The position numbers and the translations under genes were made by a program. Under the pieces are notes generated by a model, which was not told where the DNA came from, searched no databases, and saw only the letters and a list, made by a program, of their open reading frames with translations. From RGEC01 sp964626685 (GTDB lineage Bacteria > Bacteroidota > Bacteroidia > NS11-12g > UBA955): 64,000 nt of DNA. Position 1 is the stretch's first letter; each line of letters opens with the position of its first letter. Below, piece after piece: positions 16,462 to 25,842 of the stretch. The stretch spans positions 62,001 through 126,000 of the forward strand of contig CAZVJY010000004.1 in NCBI GenBank assembly GCA_964626685.1, given 5' to 3'.

Positions 16462-19400
16462 ATGAAGAAAATAATTACAAAAATGGCCCGAGCAATCGGC
16501 CTAACAATCATGGGAGCAATGGCAGTTCTGCCCAGTGTTTCCAAAGCACAGATCTGTGCTGCCAGTGTAGCCAGTTGTGGAACAGGAACCGCCTGGGGTG
16601 GTGCTATTATGTCCATCAGACTGGTGAACGCAACAGGTGGAACATTGGCAAACTACACCGGTATTGCCTGTGGTTCCCCTACCGTGAATGCAGCTCCTGC
16701 AGCTCCCGTTACACTTCTTGGAGGTTCCAATCTTACCATTGAAGTATCTACTTCTCAGTTTCCTGCTGGTGCAACTCCCACTGAAAGAACAAGAGTGGGT
16801 GCCTGGATTGACATGAACCGTGATAATAACTTCACTGCCAGTGAGTGTATCATTGATCCTGTTACAGGTCCCTTTACGTCGCTTGCAAATCCTTTGGCAA
16901 CTACGACAATTAAATTGCCATGTTGGACATCATCAGGAGCAAGTATTATGCGTTTCCGTGGTGGTAACATTCTTTATGGTCCTAACTTAACATCTGCAAG
17001 CGGCTGTGGAGCCCTGACAGGCTGGGGTAATGTGGTAGATATTCGTGTGAATCTTACTTCGCCTCCTCCTCCTCCTCCCAGTGCTGTAAATTTCATTGTT
17101 CCCAATCCTCCTAACTTTGAAAGAACCCCTATTCGTTTCAATGCGGTTAACCCTACTAATGATTACTCTTACAGCTGGACTTTCTCCGGTCCAAACGTTA
17201 CTCCTATTACTACTACCGGTTTTGTAGGTGTAGCCAGCTGGGCACCTCCCACACCTCCTGCTACTTACGACGTGAAAATGCGTGTGGGTTGTGGTTCTTT
17301 TGATTCTATCACCAAAACCATTACCATTGTTAGACCTACTGCTGTTCCTGTTGCAGACTTTATTGCAAGATCCAATCAGGTGGAACAGTATTTTAATGCC
17401 GAAATGATAGATCTGTCAACCAACGGTGCGTTTAGGTGGAATTGGGAAGCAATTTCTCCCAACGGTGGTCTCAGAACCAGCACAGCCCAAAACCCAACCT
17501 TCCTGTTGGATTCAATTGGATTCTGGAATATTTGTCTTACTTCTGAAAATGCGGTAGGTCCATCTACCAAAAGGTGTAAAACACGCTATGTAGAATGTCT
17601 GCCTCCTTCTGAATACTTTATTGGTATTACTACCTTGGGTGAAGCCAAAAGAGGAACACTTTATGATAATGGTGGAAGAACTGGTAACTATGCAAATAAC
17701 TGCACACCTCCCATACATTACTTTAGACTTCTTCCATGCGGAGCTCAGGAAATCAGGTTGAATTTCAGCCAGATTCGTCTTGCTGATGCTACTGATATTA
17801 TCCGCATTTACGATGCTTCATTTGAAGATCCTACCAAACAGCTCACACCTGCTGCCGGTATCAACTCTACTAACCAGGCAACCTTCCGCACTACCCAGTT
17901 TAAAGCAACCAGCGGTGCCATGTATATCACTTTCCAGTCAAATGCTTCTGGCAATGACTCAGGCTTTATCGCTACCTGGGATTCAGACCTGCTGCCTCCA
18001 CTGAAGCCTGATGCAGCTTGGACAACCCCTTACAATCCTGCTGCTATCGGAACTCAGGTAACCTTTACAAATACTTCAACCAAGGTTCAGGGCGCTGCAA
18101 CCTGGGAATGGTACGTAGATAACAACTTTGAAGCTGCTTCTCAGAACTTCAACAGGGTGTTCACCGCAGACGGTTCTTATTCAGTATGTCTGGTTGCCCG
18201 TACCTGCAGTGGTGCTGATACCTTCTGCAACACCTTGAACGTGGTTACACCTACTGCCCCAGGTATTCTTGATTTTACAGCCAGCAGCATCCGCCCCAAC
18301 AAAGGTGATGTTGTTGACTTTACCATCAACACCGACTATGCTACTAACTTCCAGTGGAACATTTTCCCAACCACCTACACCATCGTTTCTGGTTCACTGA
18401 CCGGCACCGGCAGAACCCTCCGTCTTCGTTTCAACCAGGGCGGTTGCTATACGTTTAGCTTAACCGGCTGGAACTCAGCTGAAAATCCAGTAGGAGCTAC
18501 CCAGAAACAGGTTATTAAGAACAGATTTGTTTGTGTAATCGATTACTGTATTCCTCTGGTGAACCTGATCAGCGCAGACATCGGTATCAACAATGTGAGG
18601 TTGTCACAGGGTACTACCACCATGATTAACAATAACAGCACCAGTGGTATTGTGAGCTACTCGGATTTCTCATCCTCAGTATCTGCTACCCTGACATTCG
18701 GTGGTTCATATAAGCTGGATGTAGCCCGTCTAACCAACAGCAACGATCTTAACTATAAAGCATGGATTGACTTTAACGTAGACGGTGATTTCGATGACGC
18801 CGGTGAAGAAATTCTTAACTCAGGTGTAATCAACGGTCTGAGCACATCTGCAACATTTACTGTTCCTAGCATCACTTCTTCTTTTGAAGGCAGAACCCGT
18901 CTCCGTGTAGCCAGCAGTTTTGGTAACTTCAGCAATACTCCTTGTGGTGTTAATACTGTAGGTGAATTTGAAGACTATGGAATCATACTTGCCAATGATA
19001 ATGCTGCACCTGTAATTACACTGGTAGGCAAGGATACTGTTTTTGTTGAGCGTACCGCTACAGCTAACGGATGCTGGGCTGAAGCTGCTGCAACAACTTA
19101 CAGCGCTACCGATGCTACAGAAGGTAACATGACGTCTAAAGTTATCCTAAACTCTGATCTGGATTGTACCATCCCCGGTATCTACAGCATTGAGTTTAAT
19201 GTAACTGATGCTTCCGGAAACAAAGCACAGACCAAGCGTCGTACTATTTATGTAGTACTTGACAGAACTGCACCTACGCTGACTCTCAATGGCAATGCCA
19301 CTGAAACCATCGAGCAGTGCGGTACATACAACGAAGCCGGTGCAATTGCCACTGATGCCGTTGATGGTAACCTTACCTCTGCTATCATAATCTCAGGAAC

Positions 19401-20544
19401 CGTAAACGCTTCTAAAGTAGGTGATTACACCCTGACATACTCAGTAAGCGATGCACAAGGCAACACTACAACCAAAACCCGCGTGGTTCAGGTTCGCGAT
19501 ACCAAGAAGCCTGGTATCTACTCTGTGGGTAACCGTATCGCCAACAACACCATCGTAAAAGTTCAGATCAACAGCGTATTTGTAGATAATATTTATGCTC
19601 AGGATGAATGTAATGGTTCTATTGGTATAACCAAAACCAACGGTTTCAATGGTCCAGTGAATACCGCTATCCGCGCTACTTACCCTGTTATTTACACAGC
19701 AGTAGATCCTCATGGCAACACTGCCGATGAGAATGGATTTGTGATTAACTACCAGGTTGATGATTACATTGCACCTGTAGTAAATCTGAATACTGCCGAC
19801 ATCATCACGCATGACGTAAATACACCTTATGTATCCCGCGATATAACTGTGAGCGACAACTTCTATCCTTTGAACAAAGTAAGTGTTGTTAAGACCGGAA
19901 GCGTTGATCCATATACCCTGGGTACTTACACTGAAACTTATACTGCTACAGACGAAAGCGGAAACAGCACTACTGTAACAAGAACTGTAAATGTAGTTGA
20001 CCGTGTTGCTCCTCAAATGCTTGCACCTGCTATGAATGTATGCGTAGGTACACCATTCTGGGCAATGAGCGGTTTGATTATCACTGATAACTACTACTCT
20101 GCAGGAACGCTCGCTCCGCTGGTATCTGTTCTCAGCCATAACATCAATATTTGGGAAGCCGGTGTTTACTTCATCAACTACACCCTCACTGACCCAAGTG
20201 GTAACCAGGCTGTAATGGTAACCCGTCCAGTATTCGTAAACTATCCTCCTAACTGCCAGAATACCTTCCTCAGCACTGACAACATCAGCCTTGATGAAGC
20301 AGTAAACGTGTTCCCTAACCCAACCAGCGGTAAGGTAACATTGAGCTACATGCTTCAGAACAGCAAGCCAGTATCAGTAGAAGTATTCAACATCTCCGGC
20401 AGCAAGGTTGCTTCGTTCAACAACCTGAAATCAGGTCTCGGCCACACCGAAATCAACCTGGCTCAGTATGGTAACGGAGTTTACATGATTCGCCTGAGCA
20501 ATGACGGACAGACCACCACCAAGCGTGTAGTGGTTAGAAACTAA
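16462..20544 (+). CDS. Large T9SS-sorted multidomain surface protein (GEVED, PKD, CUB-like, Ig-like domains)
   Basis: A 1360-residue secreted protein. In order: signal peptide ending near SVSKAQ; a GEVED-like domain (to about residue 205) with RVGAWIDMNRDNNF; a PPPPPP linker; two PKD-like domains; a CUB-like segment (about residues 385-510) with YDNGG and DIIRIYDAS; further PKD-like domains; a second complete GEVED domain with KAWIDFNVDGDFDDAGEE and GEFEDYG (about residues 745-845); four or so DUF5011/HYR-like repeats, each beginning near DRTAPTLTL or similar and including DASGNKAQT; and a type A T9SS sorting domain starting VFPNPTSGK. It is probably a surface adhesin or matrix protein. The 5' ATG is preferred over an upstream TTG at 16432. 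Codon use looks strongly biased (CTG, ACC, AAC), suggesting high expression. Confidence 0.9.
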   Translation: MKKIITKMARAIGLTIMGAMAVLPSVSKAQICAASVASCGTGTAWGGAIMSIRLVNATGGTLANYTGIACGSPTVNAAPAAPVTLLGGSNLTIEVSTSQFPAGATPTERTRVGAWIDMNRDNNFTASECIIDPVTGPFTSLANPLATTTIKLPCWTSSGASIMRFRGGNILYGPNLTSASGCGALTGWGNVVDIRVNLTSPPPPPPSAVNFIVPNPPNFERTPIRFNAVNPTNDYSYSWTFSGPNVTPITTTGFVGVASWAPPTPPATYDVKMRVGCGSFDSITKTITIVRPTAVPVADFIARSNQVEQYFNAEMIDLSTNGAFRWNWEAISPNGGLRTSTAQNPTFLLDSIGFWNICLTSENAVGPSTKRCKTRYVECLPPSEYFIGITTLGEAKRGTLYDNGGRTGNYANNCTPPIHYFRLLPCGAQEIRLNFSQIRLADATDIIRIYDASFEDPTKQLTPAAGINSTNQATFRTTQFKATSGAMYITFQSNASGNDSGFIATWDSDLLPPLKPDAAWTTPYNPAAIGTQVTFTNTSTKVQGAATWEWYVDNNFEAASQNFNRVFTADGSYSVCLVARTCSGADTFCNTLNVVTPTAPGILDFTASSIRPNKGDVVDFTINTDYATNFQWNIFPTTYTIVSGSLTGTGRTLRLRFNQGGCYTFSLTGWNSAENPVGATQKQVIKNRFVCVIDYCIPLVNLISADIGINNVRLSQGTTTMINNNSTSGIVSYSDFSSSVSATLTFGGSYKLDVARLTNSNDLNYKAWIDFNVDGDFDDAGEEILNSGVINGLSTSATFTVPSITSSFEGRTRLRVASSFGNFSNTPCGVNTVGEFEDYGIILANDNAAPVITLVGKDTVFVERTATANGCWAEAAATTYSATDATEGNMTSKVILNSDLDCTIPGIYSIEFNVTDASGNKAQTKRRTIYVVLDRTAPTLTLNGNATETIEQCGTYNEAGAIATDAVDGNLTSAIIISGTVNASKVGDYTLTYSVSDAQGNTTTKTRVVQVRDTKKPGIYSVGNRIANNTIVKVQINSVFVDNIYAQDECNGSIGITKTNGFNGPVNTAIRATYPVIYTAVDPHGNTADENGFVINYQVDDYIAPVVNLNTADIITHDVNTPYVSRDITVSDNFYPLNKVSVVKTGSVDPYTLGTYTETYTATDESGNSTTVTRTVNVVDRVAPQMLAPAMNVCVGTPFWAMSGLIITDNYYSAGTLAPLVSVLSHNINIWEAGVYFINYTLTDPSGNQAVMVTRPVFVNYPPNCQNTFLSTDNISLDEAVNVFPNPTSGKVTLSYMLQNSKPVSVEVFNISGSKVASFNNLKSGLGHTEINLAQYGNGVYMIRLSNDGQTTTKRVVVRN

Positions 20545-20568
20545 TCCGACATAAACTCTGATAAATAG

Positions 20569-20600
20569 AAAGTCCGGCCTCGAGCCGGACTTTTTATTTT
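20569..20600 (+). terminator. Rho-independent terminator of the large surface protein gene
   Basis: Perfect 10-bp stem AAAGTCCGGC / GCCGGACTTT with a 5-base loop (20579-20583), followed by a T-rich tract. It lies 24 bases after the stop. Confidence 0.9.
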
Positions 20601-20610
20601 AACATGGCAT

Positions 20611-20645
20611 AAAAATAAAACCCGGCCTGGTTCAGGACGGGTTTT
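20611..20645 (-). terminator. Rho-independent terminator of the aspartate kinase gene
   Basis: Stem AAAACCCG / CGGGTTTT (20617-20624 with 20638-20645), with an inner CCTG/CAGG pairing. Read on the minus strand it is followed by a T-rich tract (complement of the A-rich 20611-20620). It also has T on the plus side and may act in both directions. Confidence 0.75.
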
Positions 20646-20668
20646 TCTATTTATAAAAGTTTGTGTAT

Positions 20669-21934
20669 TTAAGGACGAATCAGATAATGTGAAGTGGTTC
20701 CTGTGTTTTGCTGTAAAAGAACATTCGATTGCTTTAAAACTTCGTTTTTGGCATCTTCTGTTGCGTTGTAAATCGTTATAAGTTCGAGAGATTCTGTAGT
20801 GTGACAGGAAAGTCCAAGGCTGCTGAGTTCGGCAATGAGGCTTTGCATCTTGTTTTCTTTGTTGTCTGCAACAAAACTGAAGCTGATGGCAGAATTTTGA
20901 ATAATATTGCAACGAACTTTATGTTTAGCCAGTAACCTAAAAATATGCTCGAGGTTTTGTTCGACAATAAAGGTAAAGTCCCTTGTTTTTAGCTCAGTTA
21001 ATACCTGATTGTCCTTAAATATAAAACAAGGTACATTCAGTGATTCACCTTGGTTACTGACCTTCGTACCATCTTGATTTGGGTTTATAAAGGATTTTAC
21101 AAACAAAGGAATATCTTTGGCCATTAAAGGCTGAATGGTTTTTGGGTGAATAACCGAAGCACCGTAATAGGCAAGTTCGATAGCATCTGAATAACCCAAT
21201 TGCGGGATGAGTGTCGCTTTCGGTAGTTTTTTGGGATCTGCATTCATGACACCTGCTACATCTTTCCAAATCGTAACAGAATCAGCATTGAGACAATAGG
21301 CAAAAATTGCAGCGGAGTAATCGCTTCCTTCTCGCCCGAGCGTTGTTGTTTCATTTAACGGGCCGCGTCCTATAAAACCCTGTGTAATAACTGTTTGTTT
21401 TTCTGCAAGAGGTTTTAGTTTCTTGGTAATGATTTTTTCTGTTTCAGACCATTGAATTCTGGCGTCTCTGTAGCGGTCATCGGTGATAATGAAATTGCGG
21501 CTATCTATCCACTGATTTTTAAAACCTTCATTTAGCAGGTAGTGGCTTACAATTTTGGTGCTTAACAATTCACCGAATGGTACCACCTGGTCGTATAAAA
21601 AATCATACTCATCTGTATTTACAGGTGTTTCAACCAGGCATTCCAACTCTAGGAACAAATTCTCAATATCATTTAGCACAACCGCGGTACTTGAGGTTCC
21701 GAGGCCTTCAACAATGTTATGGTGAAAATCTTTTAGTTCTTTGATTAACGAAGCTGTTTCTCCTGTGTTTTGTGTGCAGGCATGCACTATTTTTTCTAGA
21801 TGGTTGGTACTTTTTCCCATAGCGCTGATCACCACGAGAAGTTTATCGGTACTGCAGCTGGTAAGAATCTTGGCTACATTTTTAATACCTTCAGCATCTT
21901 TTACCGATGCACCGCCAAACTTGAATATTTTCAT
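20669..21934 (-). CDS. lysC: Aspartate kinase
   Basis: A 421-residue monofunctional aspartokinase that phosphorylates L-aspartate at the start of the Lys/Thr/Met/diaminopimelate pathway. The N-terminal KFGGASV motif starts at residue 5. The active-site region FIGRGPLNETTTLGREGSD (about residue 185) is intact. The C-terminal third is an ACT regulatory region, so feedback control by an amino acid is likely. It is transcribed alone, with a terminator downstream and a -7 box upstream at 21972-21979, divergent from fbp. Confidence 0.94.
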   Translation of the reverse strand: MKIFKFGGASVKDAEGIKNVAKILTSCSTDKLLVVISAMGKSTNHLEKIVHACTQNTGETASLIKELKDFHHNIVEGLGTSSTAVVLNDIENLFLELECLVETPVNTDEYDFLYDQVVPFGELLSTKIVSHYLLNEGFKNQWIDSRNFIITDDRYRDARIQWSETEKIITKKLKPLAEKQTVITQGFIGRGPLNETTTLGREGSDYSAAIFAYCLNADSVTIWKDVAGVMNADPKKLPKATLIPQLGYSDAIELAYYGASVIHPKTIQPLMAKDIPLFVKSFINPNQDGTKVSNQGESLNVPCFIFKDNQVLTELKTRDFTFIVEQNLEHIFRLLAKHKVRCNIIQNSAISFSFVADNKENKMQSLIAELSSLGLSCHTTESLELITIYNATEDAKNEVLKQSNVLLQQNTGTTSHYLIRP

Positions 21935-21971
21935 TTTAGTTGGGAAAGACGAACTGCCTGTTGTTTTTTTG

Positions 21972-21979
21972 CAAAGTTA
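21972..21979 (-). promoter_or_regulatory. -7 promoter box TAACTTTG for the aspartate kinase gene
   Basis: Exact TAnnTTTG match on the minus strand, 37 bases before the ATG at 21934. No -33 TTG at standard spacing (nearest gives 15). Confidence 0.4.
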
Positions 21980-22011
21980 ATTATCAAACTACCCCAAATA
22001 AGAAATAATTT

Positions 22012-23016
22012 ATGGCATTGAAAGGATTGGTAACGCTGGAGCAATTTATTGTAGATCAGCAAGCTTTATATAAAAACGCTACAGGCGCTTTCAGCAAAAT
22101 GTTCAGAGCGCTGGAGCTGGGAGCTAAGATGGTAAACCGGGATGTGAGAAAGGCAGGTTTGGTGGATATTCTTGGTGATATGGGTTCTATGAATATTCAG
22201 GGTGAATACCAGAAGAAGCTCGATGTGATTGCGGATACCACCTTTATTGAGGTTCTCGGGAGATGTGGTGAAGTATGCGCAGTCATCAGTGAAGAGCAGG
22301 ATCACGCCATATTTATAGAAGGTTGCGAAGACAAGGAATACTATGTTGCTATTGATCCACTGGATGGCAGTTCGAATATTGATGTGAACGCGAGTATTGG
22401 AACCATTTTCTCGATATATAGGAGAAAAGACAGCAGCAGGGCTCCAAAGACGGAGGATTGTCTGCAGCGAGGTTCGGAGCAGGTAGCCGCGGGTTATTTC
22501 TTGTATGGCACCAGTACTATGCTAATTTACAGCACAGGCAATGGTGTAAACGGATTTACACTCGATGATTCTCTTCAGGAATTTTGTCTTTCCCACGAAA
22601 ACATACGCATTCCGGAACAGGGCGCTATATTTTCTTTGAATGAGGGGAACACATCCGATTTCCCGGAAGGTGTTAAACAGTACATTGCCTGGTGTAAAGA
22701 GAAGGACAAAGCTACCGGAAGGCCTTATGGTGCGCGTTATATAGGCAGTTTAATTGCGGATGTTCACCGTAATTTACTGAGGGGGGGCATCTTTATATAT
22801 CCGGGTACCGAGAAGAAGCCCAGCGGTAAACTGCGCCTAATTTATGAATGCAATACCATGGCGTTTATCGTTGAGCAGGCCGGTGGGATGGCCCATTCAG
22901 GGAATGAGCGGATTCTGGATATTCTGCCCACAGATTTGCATCAGCGTTCCCCTCTATTTATTGGCAGTGCCGAAATGGTAAAGCAGGCTCTTGAATACCT
23001 GCATCGTTTTGCCTAA
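22012..23016 (+). CDS. fbp: Fructose-1,6-bisphosphatase, class I
   Basis: A 334-residue class I FBPase, the gluconeogenic enzyme that converts fructose 1,6-bisphosphate to fructose 6-phosphate. The metal/phosphate-binding motif DPLDGSSNID (about residues 113-122) and the C-terminal region starting YECNTMAFIVEQAGG are intact. A run of seven G (22781-22787) lies in the frame. The stop codon abuts the stop codon of the convergent recO with no base between them. Confidence 0.97.
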   Translation: MALKGLVTLEQFIVDQQALYKNATGAFSKMFRALELGAKMVNRDVRKAGLVDILGDMGSMNIQGEYQKKLDVIADTTFIEVLGRCGEVCAVISEEQDHAIFIEGCEDKEYYVAIDPLDGSSNIDVNASIGTIFSIYRRKDSSRAPKTEDCLQRGSEQVAAGYFLYGTSTMLIYSTGNGVNGFTLDDSLQEFCLSHENIRIPEQGAIFSLNEGNTSDFPEGVKQYIAWCKEKDKATGRPYGARYIGSLIADVHRNLLRGGIFIYPGTEKKPSGKLRLIYECNTMAFIVEQAGGMAHSGNERILDILPTDLHQRSPLFIGSAEMVKQALEYLHRFA

Positions 23017-23685
23017 TCAGCTGTCCAGTACTTCCAACATTACCTTAAATGACCGGATATCTTTGCCGGGAAAAACAACTTCACTCATATAGGCGAGAAG
23101 TGCTTCAGCAAGTTTTCTGCGGGCATTTCTGTCGGCAACAGGTGTTTCCCTGTTAAGCAGTTTTTTTAACAGCAGAAGGTTGTTTTCGTCAGTAATTCCG
23201 CTCAACAAACCAGTATGTATGTTTGCCCCATCCGCATGCAGGGTAAGGCCATGGCCCGCCGACTCACTTAAATTAATCATGAAGCGGTGTAGGAACCATA
23301 AATCAATTTCATTGCTTCGATAAAGTCTCGAAAAATCTGTTTTTACAGATAAAAAAAGGTTTTCATCAGGCATTTGGTCCGGCACGGTATTGCGGATCAG
23401 CTCGGTGCATATTAATGCCATATTGTTGCTCAGAAAGTCTTCGGACATGAAGGGTTCTGTGGCTTTAATTTCTTTTGCCCTGAGCAGCGTTTGTCTTTCA
23501 GTAAAATAGAATACTGCTTCCAGAAATGTGCCCGGTCTTAGCAATGCACTTTTACCTTTTTTCCCCTGAACACCGGAAAATATAAATGAAAGGATACCGT
23601 GCGACTGGCAAAAAAGGTGCACTACGGCAGAATTTTCGCCGTAAGGAATTCTCTTCAGTACCAGCGCTTCGGTTTTAATCAGCAT
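23017..23685 (-). CDS. recO: DNA repair protein RecO
   Basis: A 222-residue RecO: N-terminal OB fold starting KTEALVLKRIPYGENSAVVHLF, and a mostly helical C-terminal domain. It works with RecF and RecR to load RecA on SSB-coated single strands. The usual C-terminal zinc cysteines are not evident, which is common in this phylum. Its ATG overlaps the stop of the upstream propeller-lipoprotein gene by one base (TGATG), indicating translational coupling. Confidence 0.92.
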   Translation of the reverse strand: MLIKTEALVLKRIPYGENSAVVHLFCQSHGILSFIFSGVQGKKGKSALLRPGTFLEAVFYFTERQTLLRAKEIKATEPFMSEDFLSNNMALICTELIRNTVPDQMPDENLFLSVKTDFSRLYRSNEIDLWFLHRFMINLSESAGHGLTLHADGANIHTGLLSGITDENNLLLLKKLLNRETPVADRNARRKLAEALLAYMSEVVFPGKDIRSFKVMLEVLDS

Positions 23686-24752
23686 CAGTCAACCCAGTCG
23701 GCAACAAACAGGTTTGTGGCCCTGCCGCCACCGTTGTTTCTGTTTGACGAGAAAACCAGTTTTTTCCCATCAGGCGAAAACATGGGAAAGGAGTTAAACA
23801 CACTTTCCGTGGTTATTTGCTCAAGATTGTTTCCGTCTTCATCTATCATAAACAGCTGGAAATCATATCCGCGGGCACTTTTATGGTTGCTTGAGAAAAT
23901 GATTTTCTTGTTGTTTGGGTGGTAAAAGGGAGCCCAGTTTGCTTTGCCCAGTGTAGTTACCTGTCTGAGATTGGTCCCGTCAACATGGATGGTGTAAATT
24001 TCCATGTTTGTTGGTTCCACCAGGTTTCGGGACAGTAAATCCTTGTATTTGGTAATTTCATTTTCGGTTTTGGGTCTGCTGCTCCGAAACACGATCTTCT
24101 TGCTATCCGGGCTGAAGAATGCTCCGCCGTCATAACCAAGGCCAAAGGTGAGCTGCTTTTGGTTTTTTCCATCTATATCCATTACCCATAACTCCAGATC
24201 GCCGCTGCGGGTGCTGGTGAAGACAATTTTTTTCCCGTCAGGGGATACGGTGGCTTCTGCATCATATCCGGGCTGATCTGTGAGTCGGGTAGTGATTTTC
24301 CCTTTTAAATCAGAAACAAAAATGTCATAACTCGGGTACAGTGGCCAAACATAGGCTCCTTTGGTTTCGGGTGGTGGTGGGCAGCTTTTGTTGTCTAGAT
24401 GTGTGCTGGCAAAAAGTATATGCTTGTTGTCTGGCATGAAATATGAGCAGGTAGTTCGTCCTTCACCGGTACTGATGAGGTTCGGTACATACCCCGAATC
24501 GCCAAATCCGGATAATTTGGAGGTGAAAATCTGGTCGCATTCAACACCCCATGCGGAATTGTTGCTTTGGAAAGTAAGTTGTTTGCCATCAAAACTCCAG
24601 TAAGCTTCGGCATTGTCTCCCCCAAATGTTAACTGGCGTAAGTTTCGAAGGTGTTTTTCATCTTTGCCAGAAGGCATGAAATCGACTTTTTTCTGACCGC
24701 TACAACTGGCGAAAACTAAACTAAACGTGATTAAAAAATGATATCGTAACAT
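23685..24752 (-). CDS. TolB-like WD40/PD40 beta-propeller lipoprotein
   Basis: A 355-residue lipoprotein (signal MLRYHFLITFSLVFASC; Cys is the lipobox). The mature part is a beta-propeller made of PD40 repeats, seen as SPDGKKIVFTSTRSGDLELW, SPDSKKIVFRSSR and SPDGKKLVFSSNR. Such propellers are protein- or ligand-binding platforms in the periplasm. The frame is open to 24773 but the ATG at 24752 gives the proper signal peptide. It lies upstream of recO with a one-base overlap, although no functional link is obvious. A -7 box lies at 24771-24778. Confidence 0.88.
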   Translation of the reverse strand: MLRYHFLITFSLVFASCSGQKKVDFMPSGKDEKHLRNLRQLTFGGDNAEAYWSFDGKQLTFQSNNSAWGVECDQIFTSKLSGFGDSGYVPNLISTGEGRTTCSYFMPDNKHILFASTHLDNKSCPPPPETKGAYVWPLYPSYDIFVSDLKGKITTRLTDQPGYDAEATVSPDGKKIVFTSTRSGDLELWVMDIDGKNQKQLTFGLGYDGGAFFSPDSKKIVFRSSRPKTENEITKYKDLLSRNLVEPTNMEIYTIHVDGTNLRQVTTLGKANWAPFYHPNNKKIIFSSNHKSARGYDFQLFMIDEDGNNLEQITTESVFNSFPMFSPDGKKLVFSSNRNNGGGRATNLFVADWVD

Positions 24753-24770
24753 GATTTGATAAAGGTTCTC

Positions 24771-24778
24771 CAAAGGTA
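24771..24778 (-). promoter_or_regulatory. -7 promoter box TACCTTTG
   Basis: Exact TAnnTTTG match on the minus strand, 18 bases before the ATG at 24752. It separates this unit from the heme-type operon that ends at 24814. Confidence 0.5.
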
Positions 24779-24813
24779 GTATATAAGCGCGGACCCTTTT
24801 GATGATAATGGGT

Positions 24814-25842
24814 TTAATTCAACAGTTCCCAAGCAATTTTAGGGTAACCTTTTTCGCCTTTATCATTATAGAAGTCTACAAACCTCATTTTGAAATAATT
24901 GCCTTTAGCATCCATAATGATAAAAATCTTCTTTTGATTGATGGTGTATTTATTGGCAGAAAGGCTCCATGTTTTCCAATCGTAACCAATTTCATTGAGA
25001 AAATTGCTCAGAATTAGGTTTTTTGCATATTGCAGATTGATGGCATTGAAATCAATAACATTGTTTAATTCCAACACTCTCACCTTATTGGGATTGCTTA
25101 GAACGCCGCGAAGAATATAGGGCATGGTTGTGCCGATGGTTTCTTCCGTAACTGTTTGTTTGTAAGTTGTAATTACAATATCCCAGTTATCGCGCTGGAA
25201 AGGTTCGTTAAAAACTTCTTTTTCGGTAGTGAAACAGTAATACGCATAGTTGTATTCATTCTTAGCCGTGATATACACGTCATGCGGGGTGGTATCCGTA
25301 AGTGCTCCCCACTGAAAGTGATAGGACGCACCTTCTCTACCCAGCATTTTTAGTTTGATATATTTCTTTTTTCCAAGTGAATCTGCTCCGCGATTGATAA
25401 TGTAGAGGCGATCTTTGGGTTTGGCTTTCCCCAACTGGTAGCTTTCGCACCAGCCAGAGAATGACAATGAGTCCTGATGACCGTTAGGGTTGTCAAAAGT
25501 CCATTTATGCTTGCTTTCATCAACGAACTGAATATCGCGGAAATTGGTATTTTCCATGTAAGTCACCGTGTAAGCGCTATGTTTTCCGCAATTAACAATA
25601 ATGTTGTTTTTTTCGCTAAGCGAGAACCCAATATCCCATAATCCAAAAGGATTAGAAGCTGTTTTTTGGGTTGAAAATTCAAACCACAATTGATTCTCAT
25701 AGTTTTCTCCCATTGAAAAGGTAGCCGACTGCGTTCCTATAGGTACTTCCGGTGACGTGTACAGAGGCTCATCCTTTTCACACGCTGAAATGGCCAGACA
25801 GGCAATAATGATAAACAGACGGTATATCTTTTTACTCCTCAT
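24814..25842 (-). CDS. HmuY-like lipoprotein (probable heme-binding)
   Basis: A 342-residue lipoprotein (lipobox Cys21 in AISAC). It shows the HmuY-family pattern: an early WDIGFSLSEKN strand pair (about residues 67-77) and a late IFIIMDAKGNYFKMRFVDFY followed by KIAWELL at the C-terminus. HmuY of Porphyromonas is a surface hemophore that passes heme to the TonB receptor HmuR. The ATG overlaps the stop of the TonB receptor gene by four bases (ATGA). The heme-ligand histidines cannot be assigned by eye; His-containing segments are CGKHSAY and NPNGHQDS. Heme as ligand is inferred from the family and the receptor next to it. Confidence 0.75.
   Translation of the reverse strand: MRSKKIYRLFIIIACLAISACEKDEPLYTSPEVPIGTQSATFSMGENYENQLWFEFSTQKTASNPFGLWDIGFSLSEKNNIIVNCGKHSAYTVTYMENTNFRDIQFVDESKHKWTFDNPNGHQDSLSFSGWCESYQLGKAKPKDRLYIINRGADSLGKKKYIKLKMLGREGASYHFQWGALTDTTPHDVYITAKNEYNYAYYCFTTEKEVFNEPFQRDNWDIVITTYKQTVTEETIGTTMPYILRGVLSNPNKVRVLELNNVIDFNAINLQYAKNLILSNFLNEIGYDWKTWSLSANKYTINQKKIFIIMDAKGNYFKMRFVDFYNDKGEKGYPKIAWELLN

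Noticed and set aside
19441..20139. A 232-residue open frame on the minus strand inside the surface protein gene
   Set aside because: It is antisense to a well-supported reading frame with clear domains, has no recognisable family, and long antisense frames are favoured by that gene's codon bias.
22781..22787. Run of seven G in fbp as a phase-variation site
   Set aside because: Short, and in a housekeeping gene; not a likely contingency locus on its own.
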